Assembly (NCBI GenBank): GCA_022432975.1
Contig: CM039511.1
Coordinates: 22,656,557 to 22,720,556 of the forward strand
Length of the DNA: 64,000 nucleotides
From: Begonia masoniana
Lineage: Eukaryota > Streptophyta > Magnoliopsida > Cucurbitales > Begoniaceae
Reading direction: 5' to 3'
A program made the translations under genes and the position numbers. Positions 23,315 to 35,113 of this stretch are shown here, piece after piece (position 1 is the stretch's first letter; each line of letters opens with the position of its first letter). Under the pieces are notes generated by a model, which searched no databases, was not told the origin of the DNA, and worked only from the letters and a program-made list of their open reading frames with translations.

Positions 23315-23785
23315 CTACATTTGTTCTTCTACTATAGATGTTACATTCTCAACATGTTCTTTATATGACTCAACATCTGTTATTGAAAAAAAGTCCTCAG
23401 CTTCATTAAGAAACTTCATAGCTTTCAATACATTGAAAGTTACTTGTTGATCATAAACCATCATAGTAAGTTCTCCTCTCTTTATGTCGATTAGAGTGCG
23501 TCCAGTGGCCAGAAAATTTCTTCCTAAAATAATCAGTACTTCTCTGTTAGCCTCATAATCCAAAATGATGAAATCTGCTGGGAAGATAAATTTGTCTATT
23601 TTTACCAAAATATCCTCAATCTTTCCTTTAGGCTGAGCTAGAGATTGGTCAGCTAGTTGTAATGTAACTTTAGTGGGTCTTGCTTGTCTGATTCCCATTT
23701 TTTGAAAGATTGACATTGGCATTAGGTTGATACTCGCTCCCAAATCGCAAAACACTCTACTGATATATTGATCACCAATCATCAA
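23315..23785 (-). pseudogene. Athila-like aspartic protease relic
   Basis: The segment encodes SRVFCDLGASINLMPMSIF, the DLGAS form of the aspartic protease active site usual in Athila elements, then VTLQLADQSLAQPKGK and ILGRNFLATGRTLIDI. The frame is open for 156 aa but its element is broken on both sides. The enzyme would process the polyprotein. Confidence 0.82.
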
Positions 23786-23799
23786 GGTATTGTTAATCT

Positions 23800-25620
23800 T
23801 CTTGGATTTTAAGCTTTGGTGGCAACTTATTTTGTAAGATGTAGCTACTCTCCTCCGTGATAGCTACAATTTCAACTTTTCCCAGGCGTCTCTTTTTTAA
23901 AAAAATATCCTTCATAAATTTAGTATAGCTGGGAAATTGTTCCAATGCTTTTACTAATGGAATATTGATATGTAGCTGCTTAAGAACATCTAGAAATTTT
24001 TTAAATTGCTTATCTTGCTATTCCTTTTTAAGTCGTTGAGGAAACAGTGGAGGTGGTCTTTCTTTTCTTGATTCAACATCTGGTTGTTGCGGTAATGCTA
24101 CAACATCAATTTTGAACTGTTTTTTTTTTCCTTTTCCATTATTACTATTTCTTTTTGTACTTCCTCACTGTTCTTTTGAGGTTCTGATTGATCTTTAACA
24201 ATCTCAACCTCCCTTCCATTTCTTAAAAAAATCAATTTGCAGTGTTCCTTCCCTTCTCTTTGTGGTACTTCAATATCGCTTGGTAATGACCTTGGATGTC
24301 TGTTGCTCAAAGTTTGTGCTATTTTCCCGACTTGGTTTTCTAAGTTGCGTAATGATGTTGTTTGATTCTGAATCATTGTATTTTGGTTTTGGATCAGAGC
24401 ATCGTTTTTAACCTTACAATCTCTCACCAATTGCTCAAATGAAGTTTGCTGATTCGGGTCACCATTTCCTTGTTTTGTTTGTTGCTGCCCATAAGTCAGA
24501 CTTGCTTGATGAAACCCAAGTGGATAGGAGCTGGTTGCTTTATTGTAGCTGTTATGATTAGAGTTCTGAGATTGTGAACTCCATGGAAAATTTGGATGTT
24601 TTTCCAACCGGAGTCGTAAGTATTCGAGAAAACATTGTTGTTTCTATTGTACCCTACATAGTTCATAGATTTAGGGTTTGCAGAACAACCTTCAAATAGA
24701 TGTCTTTCTCTGCATAAGGTACATGAAATATTCATTACTTGCTGGTTTGTTGGTGCACTCATAGATTTGATAGCATTTGTAAGCGACGATACTTGGGCTG
24801 CTAAAGCTGTCATGGTGTTCAGCTCTAAAACTCCAGCGACTCGCTTCTTTGGTGCTGCTCTTTCGGAGGGCCATTGATAGTTATTTGTGGACATTGTTTC
24901 ATATATTTCAAATGCTTCACTATATGTTTTTGTTAGAATGACTCAATTGTCTGATGCATCCAATATGGCTTGTGTCTGACCATTTAATCAATTGTAAAAA
25001 GTCTCCAACTGAACCCATTTAGAAACTCATGATAGTTATTTGTGGACATTGTTTCCAATATTTCAAATGCTTCACTATATGTTTTTGTTAGAATGGCTCC
25101 ATTGTTTGATGCATCCAATATGGCTCGCGTCTGACCATTTAATCCATTGCAAAAAGACTCCAACTTAACCCATTTAGAAACTCCATGATTAGGGCATTGT
25201 CTAACCAACTCTTTAAATCTTTCTCATCCTCCATATACTGATTTCCCATCTTGTTGTTGAAAACTTATGATGTCGCTCCTCATTCGAGTATTCTTTAGTG
25301 GAGTAAAATCTTTCATCAGAAATTTCCTAGCGAGTTATGCCCATGAATTTACTAAGTTCAGTGGCAATGAATTTAGCCACAACGTGGCCCAATCTCGCAG
25401 TGAATAGAGAGAGTTTAAGTCTCAATGTTTCTCGATGTGCCTCTTCATTTTCAATGTATAACATAACTACATAAAGACTTCCAGATGTTGGTTCGGGTCT
25501 TTAGTTGCCATCTTGTTGAATTGTTCAATTATCTGTAACATTTGAAACATCACGGGTCTTAGCTCACCTTGCTGCTCGAATATTTGGTCGAATAATTCCA
25601 GAGTTTAATCGGACTAGGTT
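23800..25620 (-). pseudogene. Athila-like gag relic
   Basis: Recognisable parts in order on the minus strand are SLRDWATLWLNSLP and ERFKELVRQCPNHG (25200-25420), KTYSEAFEILETM (24900-25080), a degenerate CCHC-like CTLCRERHLFEGC with NPKSMNYVGYNR (24620-24720), and the tail with LRNLENQVGKIAQ (24098-24607). A 155-bp tandem duplication breaks the frame. Confidence 0.8.
24876..25185. repeat. 155-bp tandem duplication in gag
   Basis: 24876-25030 and 25031-25185 are two diverged copies, both starting GATAGTTATTTGTGGACATT. 155 is not a multiple of three, so the duplication shifts the gag frame. Confidence 0.85.
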
Positions 25621-25896
25621 CGGAATAGCATAATCTCAAATTAGACGTTCTGGTTCTTCACCAATTTTATTATGTTAATTTTTTTTGGTAGTTTTGGGAT
25701 TCATGTTTTCTTCTTCTGTGAATTGTTGTTGTTGTCTTCGTCTTTTTTCTCAGAAAGTTTGTTCAATCTCTAGATCATGGAACTAAGTTTTGATTGTCGT
25801 CATTCTGCAACAATTTGTGGGTACTTGAGAAATAAAGAGATAACCAATTCTTTTTTTAAAAAAAATTCTACAAAAATTAAAAATTGAAAATTTTTA

Positions 25897-25918
25897 TCCC
25901 CAGCAATGACACCAAAAA
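25897..25918 (-). other. Primer-binding site of the Athila-like element
   Basis: The minus strand reads TTTTTGGTGTCATTGCTGGG next to the LTR. It is a decayed form of the TGGCGCCGTTGCCGGGG site common in Athila and related elements. Confidence 0.65.
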
Positions 25919-25920
25919 CT

Positions 25921-26131
25921 TGTTGTGCAAAATTGTTTCACTAGGCAAAAGCACGTGCCGCAATTAAGTAATAAAGTGAAAGTATAGTAATGATCCCACG
26001 AGGACAAAATTAATCAATAGTTAAATTTAGCTAGAATGAGATAAAGGTGAATCAGAGTAATAATCAAACGAGTAGAAAGGTCGGTTGAAACGAAATTTCA
26101 AGAAGTCAATTAATAAAATGTGGATAAAAAT
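25921..26131 (-). repeat. 5' LTR of the Athila-like element (truncated)
   Basis: Matches 21710-21918. It is interrupted by the LTR starting at 26132, and its continuation was lost in later deletions. Confidence 0.8.
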
Positions 26132-26334
26132 TGTAACGGGCCCAAACCCATCCCAGCTCGGTTCGTTAATTTGCTCGTCTTAACAATATTAAAAATGAAA
26201 TTTAAAATAATTTTCGATAAAATTTAGACTTGATTTTTTGGGTTTTTCGAACCTTGTGGAAAATACTTACAAAACGTGTCGGAAAAGGTCGGGTTAAAAC
26301 ATATTTGAAAATAAAAAAATTTGTAAAAAATTTG

Positions 26335-26560
26335 AAATGGGCCACAAGGGCGCCCCGCGCGCCACGCGCGTGCAACCCGCACGCACCCGAGGCGATCGAT
26401 CGGTGACCTCTCGGGTCGCTCGGCCAAAAATGACACACCTTACCAATCGATCGATGCTGGGCGCTGTGCGCAGCAGCACGCATCGCGTGCACGCTGCGCG
26501 CTCCACGCCCGCATCCGCACGCCCTCTAGCAGCCCTGAGCGTGCACTCCTTGGCCACCAG
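26335..26560. other. GC-rich island within the LTR
   Basis: Strongly GC-rich compared with its AT-rich surroundings, with CGATCGATCG-type palindromes near 26395 and 26443. Similar islands lie at similar offsets in the LTRs at 17031 and 46869. Open frames here reflect base composition, not genes. Confidence 0.65.
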
Positions 26561-27414
26561 CGATCCATCTTCGACCCCTTTCCACATTTTCTCAATTTTC
26601 TTCACATTTCACCTAACCAAATCACCTAAAACTTACCTAAACATTTTCCCAACATACTCAACTTCTCGACACTTGAAAATTCCAGAAACCCGACTCTAAA
26701 ACGTCAGCAGAAACGTAAAAATGGGTGAAAACAAACATAGTTTCATTTATGAAAAATCAAGCAGCATAACGGTTAAATTTTCTAAAAACAAAACATTTAT
26801 AAAAACCAAACATTTATATCCTATGTTCAAACAAACCAAAAAGACTTAAAAGTTCTCTAACTTATTTACAATCGAAACTCACAATCCAAAACACAAATCT
26901 AATCCACCTCCCAGCAACTCCATGGTTAAGACGCTCCGACAACTGCCCGCATCGACATGCAGCATGCGTCGCTGACTGTATCCTAGTCCTGGCCTCCCTC
27001 ATCTAGCTCACTTGAGATCTCGTCGTCATCTACACCATAGAACAAAAAACGTAAGTCTAATACTTAGCAAGTAGGGAATAATGAATGTAAAAACACAATG
27101 CACACTCAACCCCTAATACATGCAGTTTCTACTCACTCTGTTGTTCTTGTTTCATTTTTGTTTCATTAATCTTTCACTTTCCCGTGTGGATCAAGTAGGC
27201 ACACTTCCAAGACCCGCTCATTGGACAACCACACCTTGACCTAGCAGAGCAAAATCGGACAGCACACATCCGGGCCAAGCCCATTGGACGGCCATACACG
27301 ATATTCTCCCACATCGATCATAGAACCCTCTAGTGCTTTCTCCCGCACGTTAATGACGAGGCGTTCATACTCATGACAACTTACGTATTTTCAGCGGTAC
27401 GTCTCTCATAGAGC

Positions 27415-28584
27415 TAAGGGTGAGCAAGAACCGACCAGAATCGAGAACTGGACCAGAATCGAGTCTTTTGGTCCAGTTCTGGTCGGTTATGAGAAAAAAA
27501 AATTAGTAGATTTCATTTTTTGTTTTCGAGAACCGAAATTTCTAGTTCGGTTCTCGGGTTTGGTGACAAAAATCCAAAAAAACCCGGACTGATAGCTTAA
27601 GTATTAACCCGTAAAACGTCAAACTCTGCTCTCGACAGACGACGCTCGCTGTTTCTTCTTCCTTCCTTATTTCTTCTTTGATTTCCTTGACATTGCCCAT
27701 CTACTTTTCTTTGTTTACCGAGTAAGCCTTCTTGTTCTTTGACTTCCCCTTTCATATACGTCTCTTTTGATTCCTATTTTTCCGATTTACAACTTATCAC
27801 ATTGATTTAGATCTTCTTCTTTTTTTTTTTCAAAATAATTGAAGGGAAGATTTTTGTTGTTTTTGTGTAGAAGATAACCAGTTTCTGACCCTCAGATCTA
27901 ACAACCAAGTAAGCTATTTGATTTTTCTTGACGATGTTTTCGCTCAGTTCGTAGATCGGCTTGTTTTGCTGTGGTTTATGTGGAGAAATTGATTTTTTAT
28001 GTGGGTTTTAGTTTTGGAGTTCGTTTGCATTTAGGTTTAATGGAGGAGCGTGGTTTACCTTGGCGGATTCGATGATTACACCGATTCCAAATATCAGGTT
28101 TTTACTTTTGTATTATTTAACTGTCCTTTTGGCAGTTTCATTTTTCTTTGATTTGAATCGTTGTTTAGAGCTTGTATGTAAGTCAAATGTGATTGCATTG
28201 CTTGAATCTCGATAAATATTACTTGATTATCCAGTTTTTTTCTTGAATTGTTCGTTCTGGCAATAGAGTCGTAGAGTTTTTTTTTTCCGATGGCGCCATG
28301 CTTGATTCTTTTGTCAATTTCATGTTCCTTGTTCTTATAAACACATTTATAGGAAATTAAACATAAACCGAGACCAGAATTCTGGCTTAGAAATTTTTTT
28401 AGTGCAGCCAAAAAATAAAAAAAGACCAGAACCGGACAAGAATCAAGACCAGAATTCTGGTCAGGTTCTGGTTCGGTTATGGGAAAAATTTTGGCTTATT
28501 GGTGCAAAAATTTGAAAACCGAACTTAGTGGTCAAGTCTTAATTTTTTAAAAAACCAGACCGAACCGGACCACGATCACTCCTA
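27415..28584. mobile_element. Non-autonomous hAT element with gene-like interior
   Basis: Ends are TAAGGGTGAGCAAG and, inverted, TAGGAGTGATCGTG. The 8-bp duplication is CATAGAGC at the left (27407-27414) and TATAGAGC at the right (28585-28592). Terminal regions are rich in AACCGGACC-like repeats common in hAT ends. The middle (27600-28300) looks like a plant 5' UTR with introns: a pyrimidine-rich leader, CAACCAA then GTAAGC, and a short exon-like block at about 28038-28097 ending ATCAG then GTTTTT. No transposase is seen. Confidence 0.7.
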
Positions 28585-28999
28585 TATAGAGCCCCTCGCA
28601 AGTGCTACCATAGCACCTTAACGCGACTAGGCAACTCCACTCGAAACCACATTTCGTTTCTTCTTATCTTTTTACATTTAATGCTCACATTTCAAAACCG
28701 TGCTCAAAACTCATTTTTTTCGTAGTTCAAAAACAATGATGCATGTAAACACAATGCTCAAACACAAAACAGACAAACAATCAAACAATAAACCCTACCG
28801 TTCCATGGTGTAGGCTCGAAGGCAAACGCACTCACTCCACTACTTACTTGGCTTCTCTGTACGTGTTCGTATTTGCTTGCTTGGTTAATCCAATTGCTCT
28901 GTAACGACCCGGGGAGGATCGCCACGAAATTCTTGACTTTTCATAAAATTTTAACTCATATTTGAACTCTTTTCTCCTTCTCCCTTTTTTTTCTTTATA

Positions 29000-29600
29000 A
29001 CAGTATACCTAACAGGCTTAAAGACTTCAACTTAATGGTTGGAAAGTTAGTCCCTCGTACATGCTTCCATTCGACGTAGAAGTTGCATGGGTCTGCATGC
29101 ATCAACAGATAGACATTGCATCTTCTGGATGGCACGTGCACCTCTCATGACTCATTTAAACACCCAACGGCAGATGCGAATACTCGCATTGACCGACGAT
29201 CACGTGCATCTCGGGTGACCAATTTAAAACATCCACCGATAGACATGTGATATTCACGTGTTCATCTATGACGTCTTCCGACAGCTTACAAGCTCTATAT
29301 CATCCGATCACTAAACGACAAGTTATTATTTACATCATCCGGTGAAATAGGGAAACATCATCCGATGGACATGTGCTCCCCACGTGCATAATTAAAACAT
29401 GACCCGGTCACTAAACGACAAGGAAACCCTCACATCGTCCGATGGCTAACACTCTATATCTGCCGATCGTTAGACACAAAATGGCACTTCATCATCCGAT
29501 GGCTACTCTACATCTGCCGATCGCTAGACGACAAAATAGCACTTTCATCATCCGATGGCTAAACACTCTACATCTGCCGATGACGTCAGCCGGATGAATG
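29000..29600. repeat. Dispersed CCGAT motif cluster
   Basis: More than ten copies of a short motif of the form CATCATCCGATGG or CATCTGCCGATCG occur, several followed by CTAGACGACAAA or CTAAACGACAAG. Similar clusters lie at 33690-34030, 40115-40470, 52740-52850 and 54055-54520. Confidence 0.75.
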
Positions 29601-29923
29601 CCTCATCCAGCTTCTATCTTATGGCAGTAATACACTATGATCATCAAACAACCTTATCCAATAGAAAAATACTACAACTCACCCAAATCTTAACCTGGGA
29701 ATTATAAACCCTAATGAGTGAAAACCATATCCCATACAAGACACACATAGCGGAAGGCTTAAGCAACACATACCATTCAATGATCCTTAAAATCGTTAAC
29801 AGACTCTGAAGTCAAACCATTAAAAATCCGAATCTCCTTGTTATAAGTAAACTCTATTCTACTTAGTCATCTGTTTATCATAAACTTCTCCGACTTACTA
29901 TGGGTATAACAAGGGAACTTGGC

Positions 29924-32560
29924 CTACATCATTCATGGTCATTGATCATATTCATCATTCATAATCATTGATCATATTCATCATTCATAGTCATTGATCA
30001 TATTCATCATTCATGGTCATTGATCATATTCATCATTCATGGTCATTGATCATATTCATCATTCATGGTCATTGATCATATTCATCATTCATGGTCATTG
30101 ATCATATTCATCATTCATAGTCATTGATCATATTCATCATTCATGGTCATTGATCATATTCATCATTCATGGTCATTGATCATATTCATCATTCATAGTC
30201 ATTGATCATATTCATCATTCATGGTCATTGATCATATTCATCATTCATGGTCATTGATCATATTCATCATTCATAATCATTGATCATATTCATCATTCAT
30301 AGTCATTGATCATATTCATCATTCATGGTCATTGATCATATTCATCATTCATAGTCATTGATCATATTCATCATTCATGGTCATTGATCATATTCATCAT
30401 TCATAGTCATTGATCATATTCATCATTCATGGTCATTGATCATATTCATCATTCATGGTCATTGATCATATTCATCATTCATAATCATTGATCATATTCA
30501 TCATTCATGGTCATTGATCATATTCATCATTCATAGTCATTGATCATATTCATCATTCATAGTCATTGATCATATTCATCATTCATAATCATTGATCATA
30601 TTCATCATTCATGGTCATTGATCATATTCATCATTCATAGTCATTGATCATATTCATCATTCATGGTCATTGATCATATTCATCATTCATAGTCATTGAT
30701 CATATTCATCATTCATAGTCATTGATCATATTCATCATTCATAGTCATTGATCATATTCATCATTCATGGTCATTGATCATATTCATCATTCATAGTCAT
30801 TGATCATATTCATCATTCATAATCATTGATCATATTCATCATTCATGGTCATTGATCATATTCATCATTCATAGTCATTGATCATATTCATCATTCATAA
30901 TCATTGATCATATTCATCATTCATAGTCATTGATCATATTCATCATTCATGGTCATTGATCATATTCATCATTCATGGTCATTGATCATATTCATCATTC
31001 ATGGTCATTGATCATATTCATCATTCATAGTCATTGATCATATTCATCATTCATGGTCATTGATCATATTCATCATTCATAGTCATTGATCATATTCATC
31101 ATTCATAGTCATTGATCATATTCATCATTCATGGTCATTGATCATATTCATCATTCATAGTCATTGATCATATTCATCATTCATAGTCATTGATCATATT
31201 CATCATTCATAGTCATTGATCATATTCATCATTCATAATCATTGATCATATTCATCATTCATAATCATTGATCATATTCATCATTCATAGTCATTGATCA
31301 TATTCATCATTCATAATCATTGATCATATTCATCATTCATGGTCATTGATCATATTCATCATTCATAATCATTGATCATATTCATCATTCATAATCATTG
31401 ATCATATTCATCATTCATAGTCATTGATCATATTCATCATTCATAGTCATTGATCATATTCATCATTCATAATCATTGATCATATTCATCATTCATAATC
31501 ATTGATCATATTCATCATTCATAGTCATTGATCATATTCATCATTCATAATCATTGATCATATTCATCATTCATAGTCATTGATCATATTCATCATTCAT
31601 GGTCATTGATCATATTCATCATTCATGGTCATTGATCATATTCATCATTCATAGTCATTGATCATATTCATCATTCATAGTCATTGATCATATTCATCAT
31701 TCATAATCATTGATCATATTCATCATTCATAATCATTGATCATATTCATCATTCATAGTCATTGATCATATTCATCATTCATAATCATTGATCATATTCA
31801 TCATTCATGGTCATTGATCATATTCATCATTCATGGTCATTGATCATATTCATCATTCATAATCATTGATCATATTCATCATTCATGGTCATTGATCATA
31901 TTCATCATTCATAGTCATTGATCATATTCATCATTCATAATCATTGATCATATTCATCATTCATAGTCATTGATCATATTCATCATTCATAGTCATTGAT
32001 CATATTCATCATTCATGGTCATTGATCATATTCATCATTCATAGTCATTGATCATATTCATCATTCATGGTCATTGATCATATTCTTTGTTTAGGTTGTG
32101 TGGATCAAGAGAGGATTTGTGTCGGTAAAGGGGGTTCGACAGTGAGTTTGATCTTGTTCCCTACTGCGGGTCGTATTCATATGTCCTTCTTTGGACTGTG
32201 ACATACGCCGAACCGCCCCCAACCCTCACTTAATCCACGTTGCATAAGTCTTATATATATACTTATATACATACATATCTTGTTCATGGAAAACATGCGT
32301 TAAAACATTTTCTTATGCTTGAGAAACATTCATGATGCATGAACACGAGAACTTTTAACTCATCAAACTATGACAAGGATCATACCAGAGCAGACAACTT
32401 CACATTCACTAGCAGGTCATCAAATAGTATAACTCGCAACATACATAAATCCTTCAAGCGAAGACAAGCTCATTATCATAAGGTAAACATTAGGCATCTC
32501 AACCTAGTACTCCCTTGATGTAGGGCTCTATTAGCCGGAAACCTTAATACATTCACTTAC
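29924..32560 (-). promoter_or_regulatory. Putative LTR intron containing the 26-bp array
   Basis: On the minus strand CCAA precedes GTAAGTGAAT (intron start 32560) and AATGATGTAG ends it (29924). The array runs right up to this acceptor, and the CTAAG block seen in the other LTRs is absent here. Confidence 0.45.
29926..32084. repeat. 26-bp satellite array, about 83 copies
   Basis: The unit starts TTGATCATATTCATCATTC and ends with a variable dinucleotide followed by TCA. By eye the units differ only at that dinucleotide, which is GG, AG or AA. The unit contains the palindrome TGATCA. There are no spacers, so it is not a CRISPR-like array. Confidence 0.95.
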
Positions 32561-33329
32561 TTGGTCTCCTTAGCACTTGAGCTCCTTTCTCTTCAAACTT
32601 CTTCACCTAAACATTTACATTGCAGTAGTTAAAACAAAATCCTAATAGTTCTAATCTCGAGTTATCCTAAGATCTAATAGCTAAGAGTCCTTCCCGAGTT
32701 CTTAGTTTAATACTCAATGTAACCCGAAATCCAAAAATCAAAACAGACGGATTCGATAATGATAACTCAGGGTTGGTTATTTTAAATGTCCAGAATCGAT
32801 TCGGAATGATATTACCAGTCTCGGGTTTCAAAATGTTCTTATTAATATTCGGCCATTGAAGAATCCAAACTTCAATACAGAGCTGAAAACAGGGCTAATA
32901 AACTAACAAATAACCACATTGTCTAATGCATATCTCAGGCGCAGAGTGGTCGAGTGGTGGCGGAGTAAACCGGCCGTCGAGGAGAGTTTGCTGATAGTAG
33001 AGAGTAAGGACTTGCGAGAGAAGAAATCGCCGGAAAAGGTGGTGTCGGCTACAGTGGTTTAAATGAGGTTTAAATCTTTTCCTTTTTCTTTAAATACTGG
33101 CCTCAATCCTCCATTATTTTAACTTTGCCACTCAACCTAGTTTAGATCCAGATGTAATTAATTATTCTTGGTATAAGTCCTAAACTGTAAAGATTAAATA
33201 TTTATGACCGTTAGTACAGTTAAGAAAATCACCTGGCCGTTGACTCAGGTGTTACATGCTCGCTCGTTAACCTAACACATTACGGGAAAAAATACTTAGT
33301 GGTCACACAACTAAATCTAAAGGGTATCT

Positions 33330-35078
33330 TGTAACGCCCCGAATTATATAAACCTGGCTCGCTACACTTAACCCGAATATAACTAAGAAACTTTGGATAA
33401 AATTTAAAATTTCGCTCGAAAGTCAAAATTTGACATTTTCTAAAACCTTGAAATATTTAAAAAAAGACTAGCAGCGGAAATCATTTAAGCAAAAATAGAG
33501 TTAAACAAATCTATATAAAAGAATGTTTGAATAATCGGTTGGAATAGTAAGAAACAATCGGCCAAAGGAAATAAGGGTTTAAATCGTGAAATACTCGAAA
33601 AGTTACAGAAGTCAAACATATCTACCGCCGAGCAAAGTCAACGGAAGAGGCTGAAACTGGAACCAGAAGGCTTCCCTGGTGACAAGCGACAAAACTTTGG
33701 CTACATCAACCGGTCACAAAATGACAAAACACTTCCTACATCCACCGGTGACGTCAGCCATCATCCGATCTGCTTTATCATACATATACCGGTGACGTCA
33801 GCCGGATGATTCATTCATCCGATCGAATTTATCATACATCCACCAGTAAAACAAGCTACATATACCGATTACTAAACGACAAATTACATTCTGTATCATC
33901 CAATGGCTTCCACTGAGGACATCTTCCGATAGATAACAGAACAACAACTCAACTTCTGCTGATAGACTTCATCTACCGATAGAGAACAGAATAACAACTC
34001 GACATCTGCCGATAGACTTCATCTATCGACAGAGAACAGAACAACAACTCTAACTACAGAAAGGAATTTACTCACTTCACTGAAACCATTCAGAAACAAT
34101 TCAAACCATTACATTACTAAAATCAAGTGAGTACCAACGTAAAATCCCAACAGAATACTATTATCAGTAAATCTCAAAAAAAGGGTGTTCGAAACATTGA
34201 AACCACTACGGTCATGAAAATTCAACACACTTAAATTGAAACATTGTCAACTAAACCTTCATACAACTGACACCAGTTACCCCGCCTCATCAGTTTACTA
34301 GACCGAAGCATGAATGTACTCCTCCAACCTCATCTATTCATCTGTGCACACAAGGAAATCACCTGCAGTATCCTCAATACCTACATCGAAAAACTCATCT
34401 ATTAGCCTAATGCTAAGTAAGTAAAGCAGTAAGAAAATGAGATGCTGAAACGCTGAAACACAAAATTCCTAAACATGCAAATTTCTACTTTCTCATCTCA
34501 GTTGCATTCACGTTCATTCATAACTGATCTGATCCCTCGGTTCCCTTGGGAGTGGGATCAATCCTCCCAATGTTATACATCCTCTACTCGATTAAGGGGC
34601 GGATGGATTCTCTTAATAGCTAATCTGATCCCTCAGTTCCCTTGGGAGTGGGATTAGTTCCCTTAATAGCTATCATAACACGTTCTGTTCATGCCTTACC
34701 ATTCATTCCATGTAAATTCATTTTCATTCACAACATCCGTGAAATCCCCACATTATACTCCCTCAGTTGTCTAACTGCTTAAACTCGAGAGATATGAGGA
34801 AAACTTACCAGGTTGAAAGGGAAATCGGGTGGGAGAATCGCCGAGAGCTCTGCTGAGCTTGAGTCGAATACCGAAAGGAGTAAAGATGATACAGTGGCGG
34901 CTATAGTGCATTTATCACTAAATCTCTTCCCTTTAATAGGTTATCCACTTTTAAATTTCAAGTTACCCTTATACCCTTGCCTAGTCACTCAATAACCCTA
35001 CATTTACTATCACCATTTAAAGTGTGTCATTAATTTTAGAAAGAAATAAGACTTAGTTCTAAAGAACCGGGCGTTACA
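33330..35078 (-). repeat. 3' LTR of gypsy 1
   Basis: 1749 bp, TGTAACGCCCC to GGGCGTTACA. Compared with the 5' LTR it lacks about 290 bp at 34720-34727 (including the donor-like site) and about 50 bp of the repeat near 34660. Confidence 0.9.
34530..34680. repeat. LTR tandem repeat of about 95 bp
   Basis: About one and a half units with TTCCCTTGGGAGTGGGATC. The 5' LTR holds two fuller units at about 40955-41140. Confidence 0.75.
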
Positions 35079-35091
35079 TTCTACCCTCTTT
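35079..35091 (-). other. Polypurine tract of gypsy 1
   Basis: The minus strand reads AAAGAGGGTAGAA directly before the LTR start TGTAACGCCC. It primes plus-strand DNA synthesis in such elements. Confidence 0.85.
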
Positions 35092-35113
35092 AAAAGAATT
35101 TTGTCCTCAAAAT

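Larger units (their letters stand above)
21710..26131 (-). mobile_element. Athila-like Ty3/gypsy element, internally deleted
   Basis: Both LTR copies start on the plus strand with TGTTGTG (21710, 25921). Read on the minus strand the order is PBS, gag, protease, start of RT, then abruptly the RNase H/integrase zinc region, then LTR. Most of RT, RNase H and the integrase core are missing. The right LTR keeps only 211 bp before the insertion at 26132. Stops throughout show an old non-functional copy. Confidence 0.82.
28900..33256 (-). repeat. Solo LTR of 4.36 kb with an 83-copy tandem array
   Basis: TGTAACGACCC to CAGGTGTTACA, flanked by TGCTC (28895-28899, 33257-33261). Homologous to the solo LTR at 53803-56167 on both sides of the array (the GGATTTGTG... 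and CCGCCCCCAACCCTCAC blocks near 32113 and 32212). Without the array its length would be about 2.2 kb, similar to its relative. No coding sequence. Confidence 0.88.
26132..33329 (-). repeat. Long LTR (interrupted), inserted in the Athila-like LTR
   Basis: Starts TGTAACGGGCCC. Its own sequence occupies 26132-27414, 28585-28899 and 33262-33329; its far end is missing. Landmarks match the LTR at 17031: CTTAGCAAGTAGG near 27074, ATGATGCATG near 28737 and CCATGGTGTAGG near 28803. It holds a hAT element, a solo LTR and the start of the gypsy element at 33330. Putative intron sites are 28847 (donor, CAA then GTAAGT) and 27030 (acceptor, GGTGTAG). Confidence 0.78.

Noticed and set aside
26202..26699. 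GC-rich open frames in four frames
   Set aside because: Same effect in the 26132 LTR island.
29926..32084. CRISPR-like array
   Set aside because: Units are directly adjacent with no unique spacers, and the context is a plant LTR.
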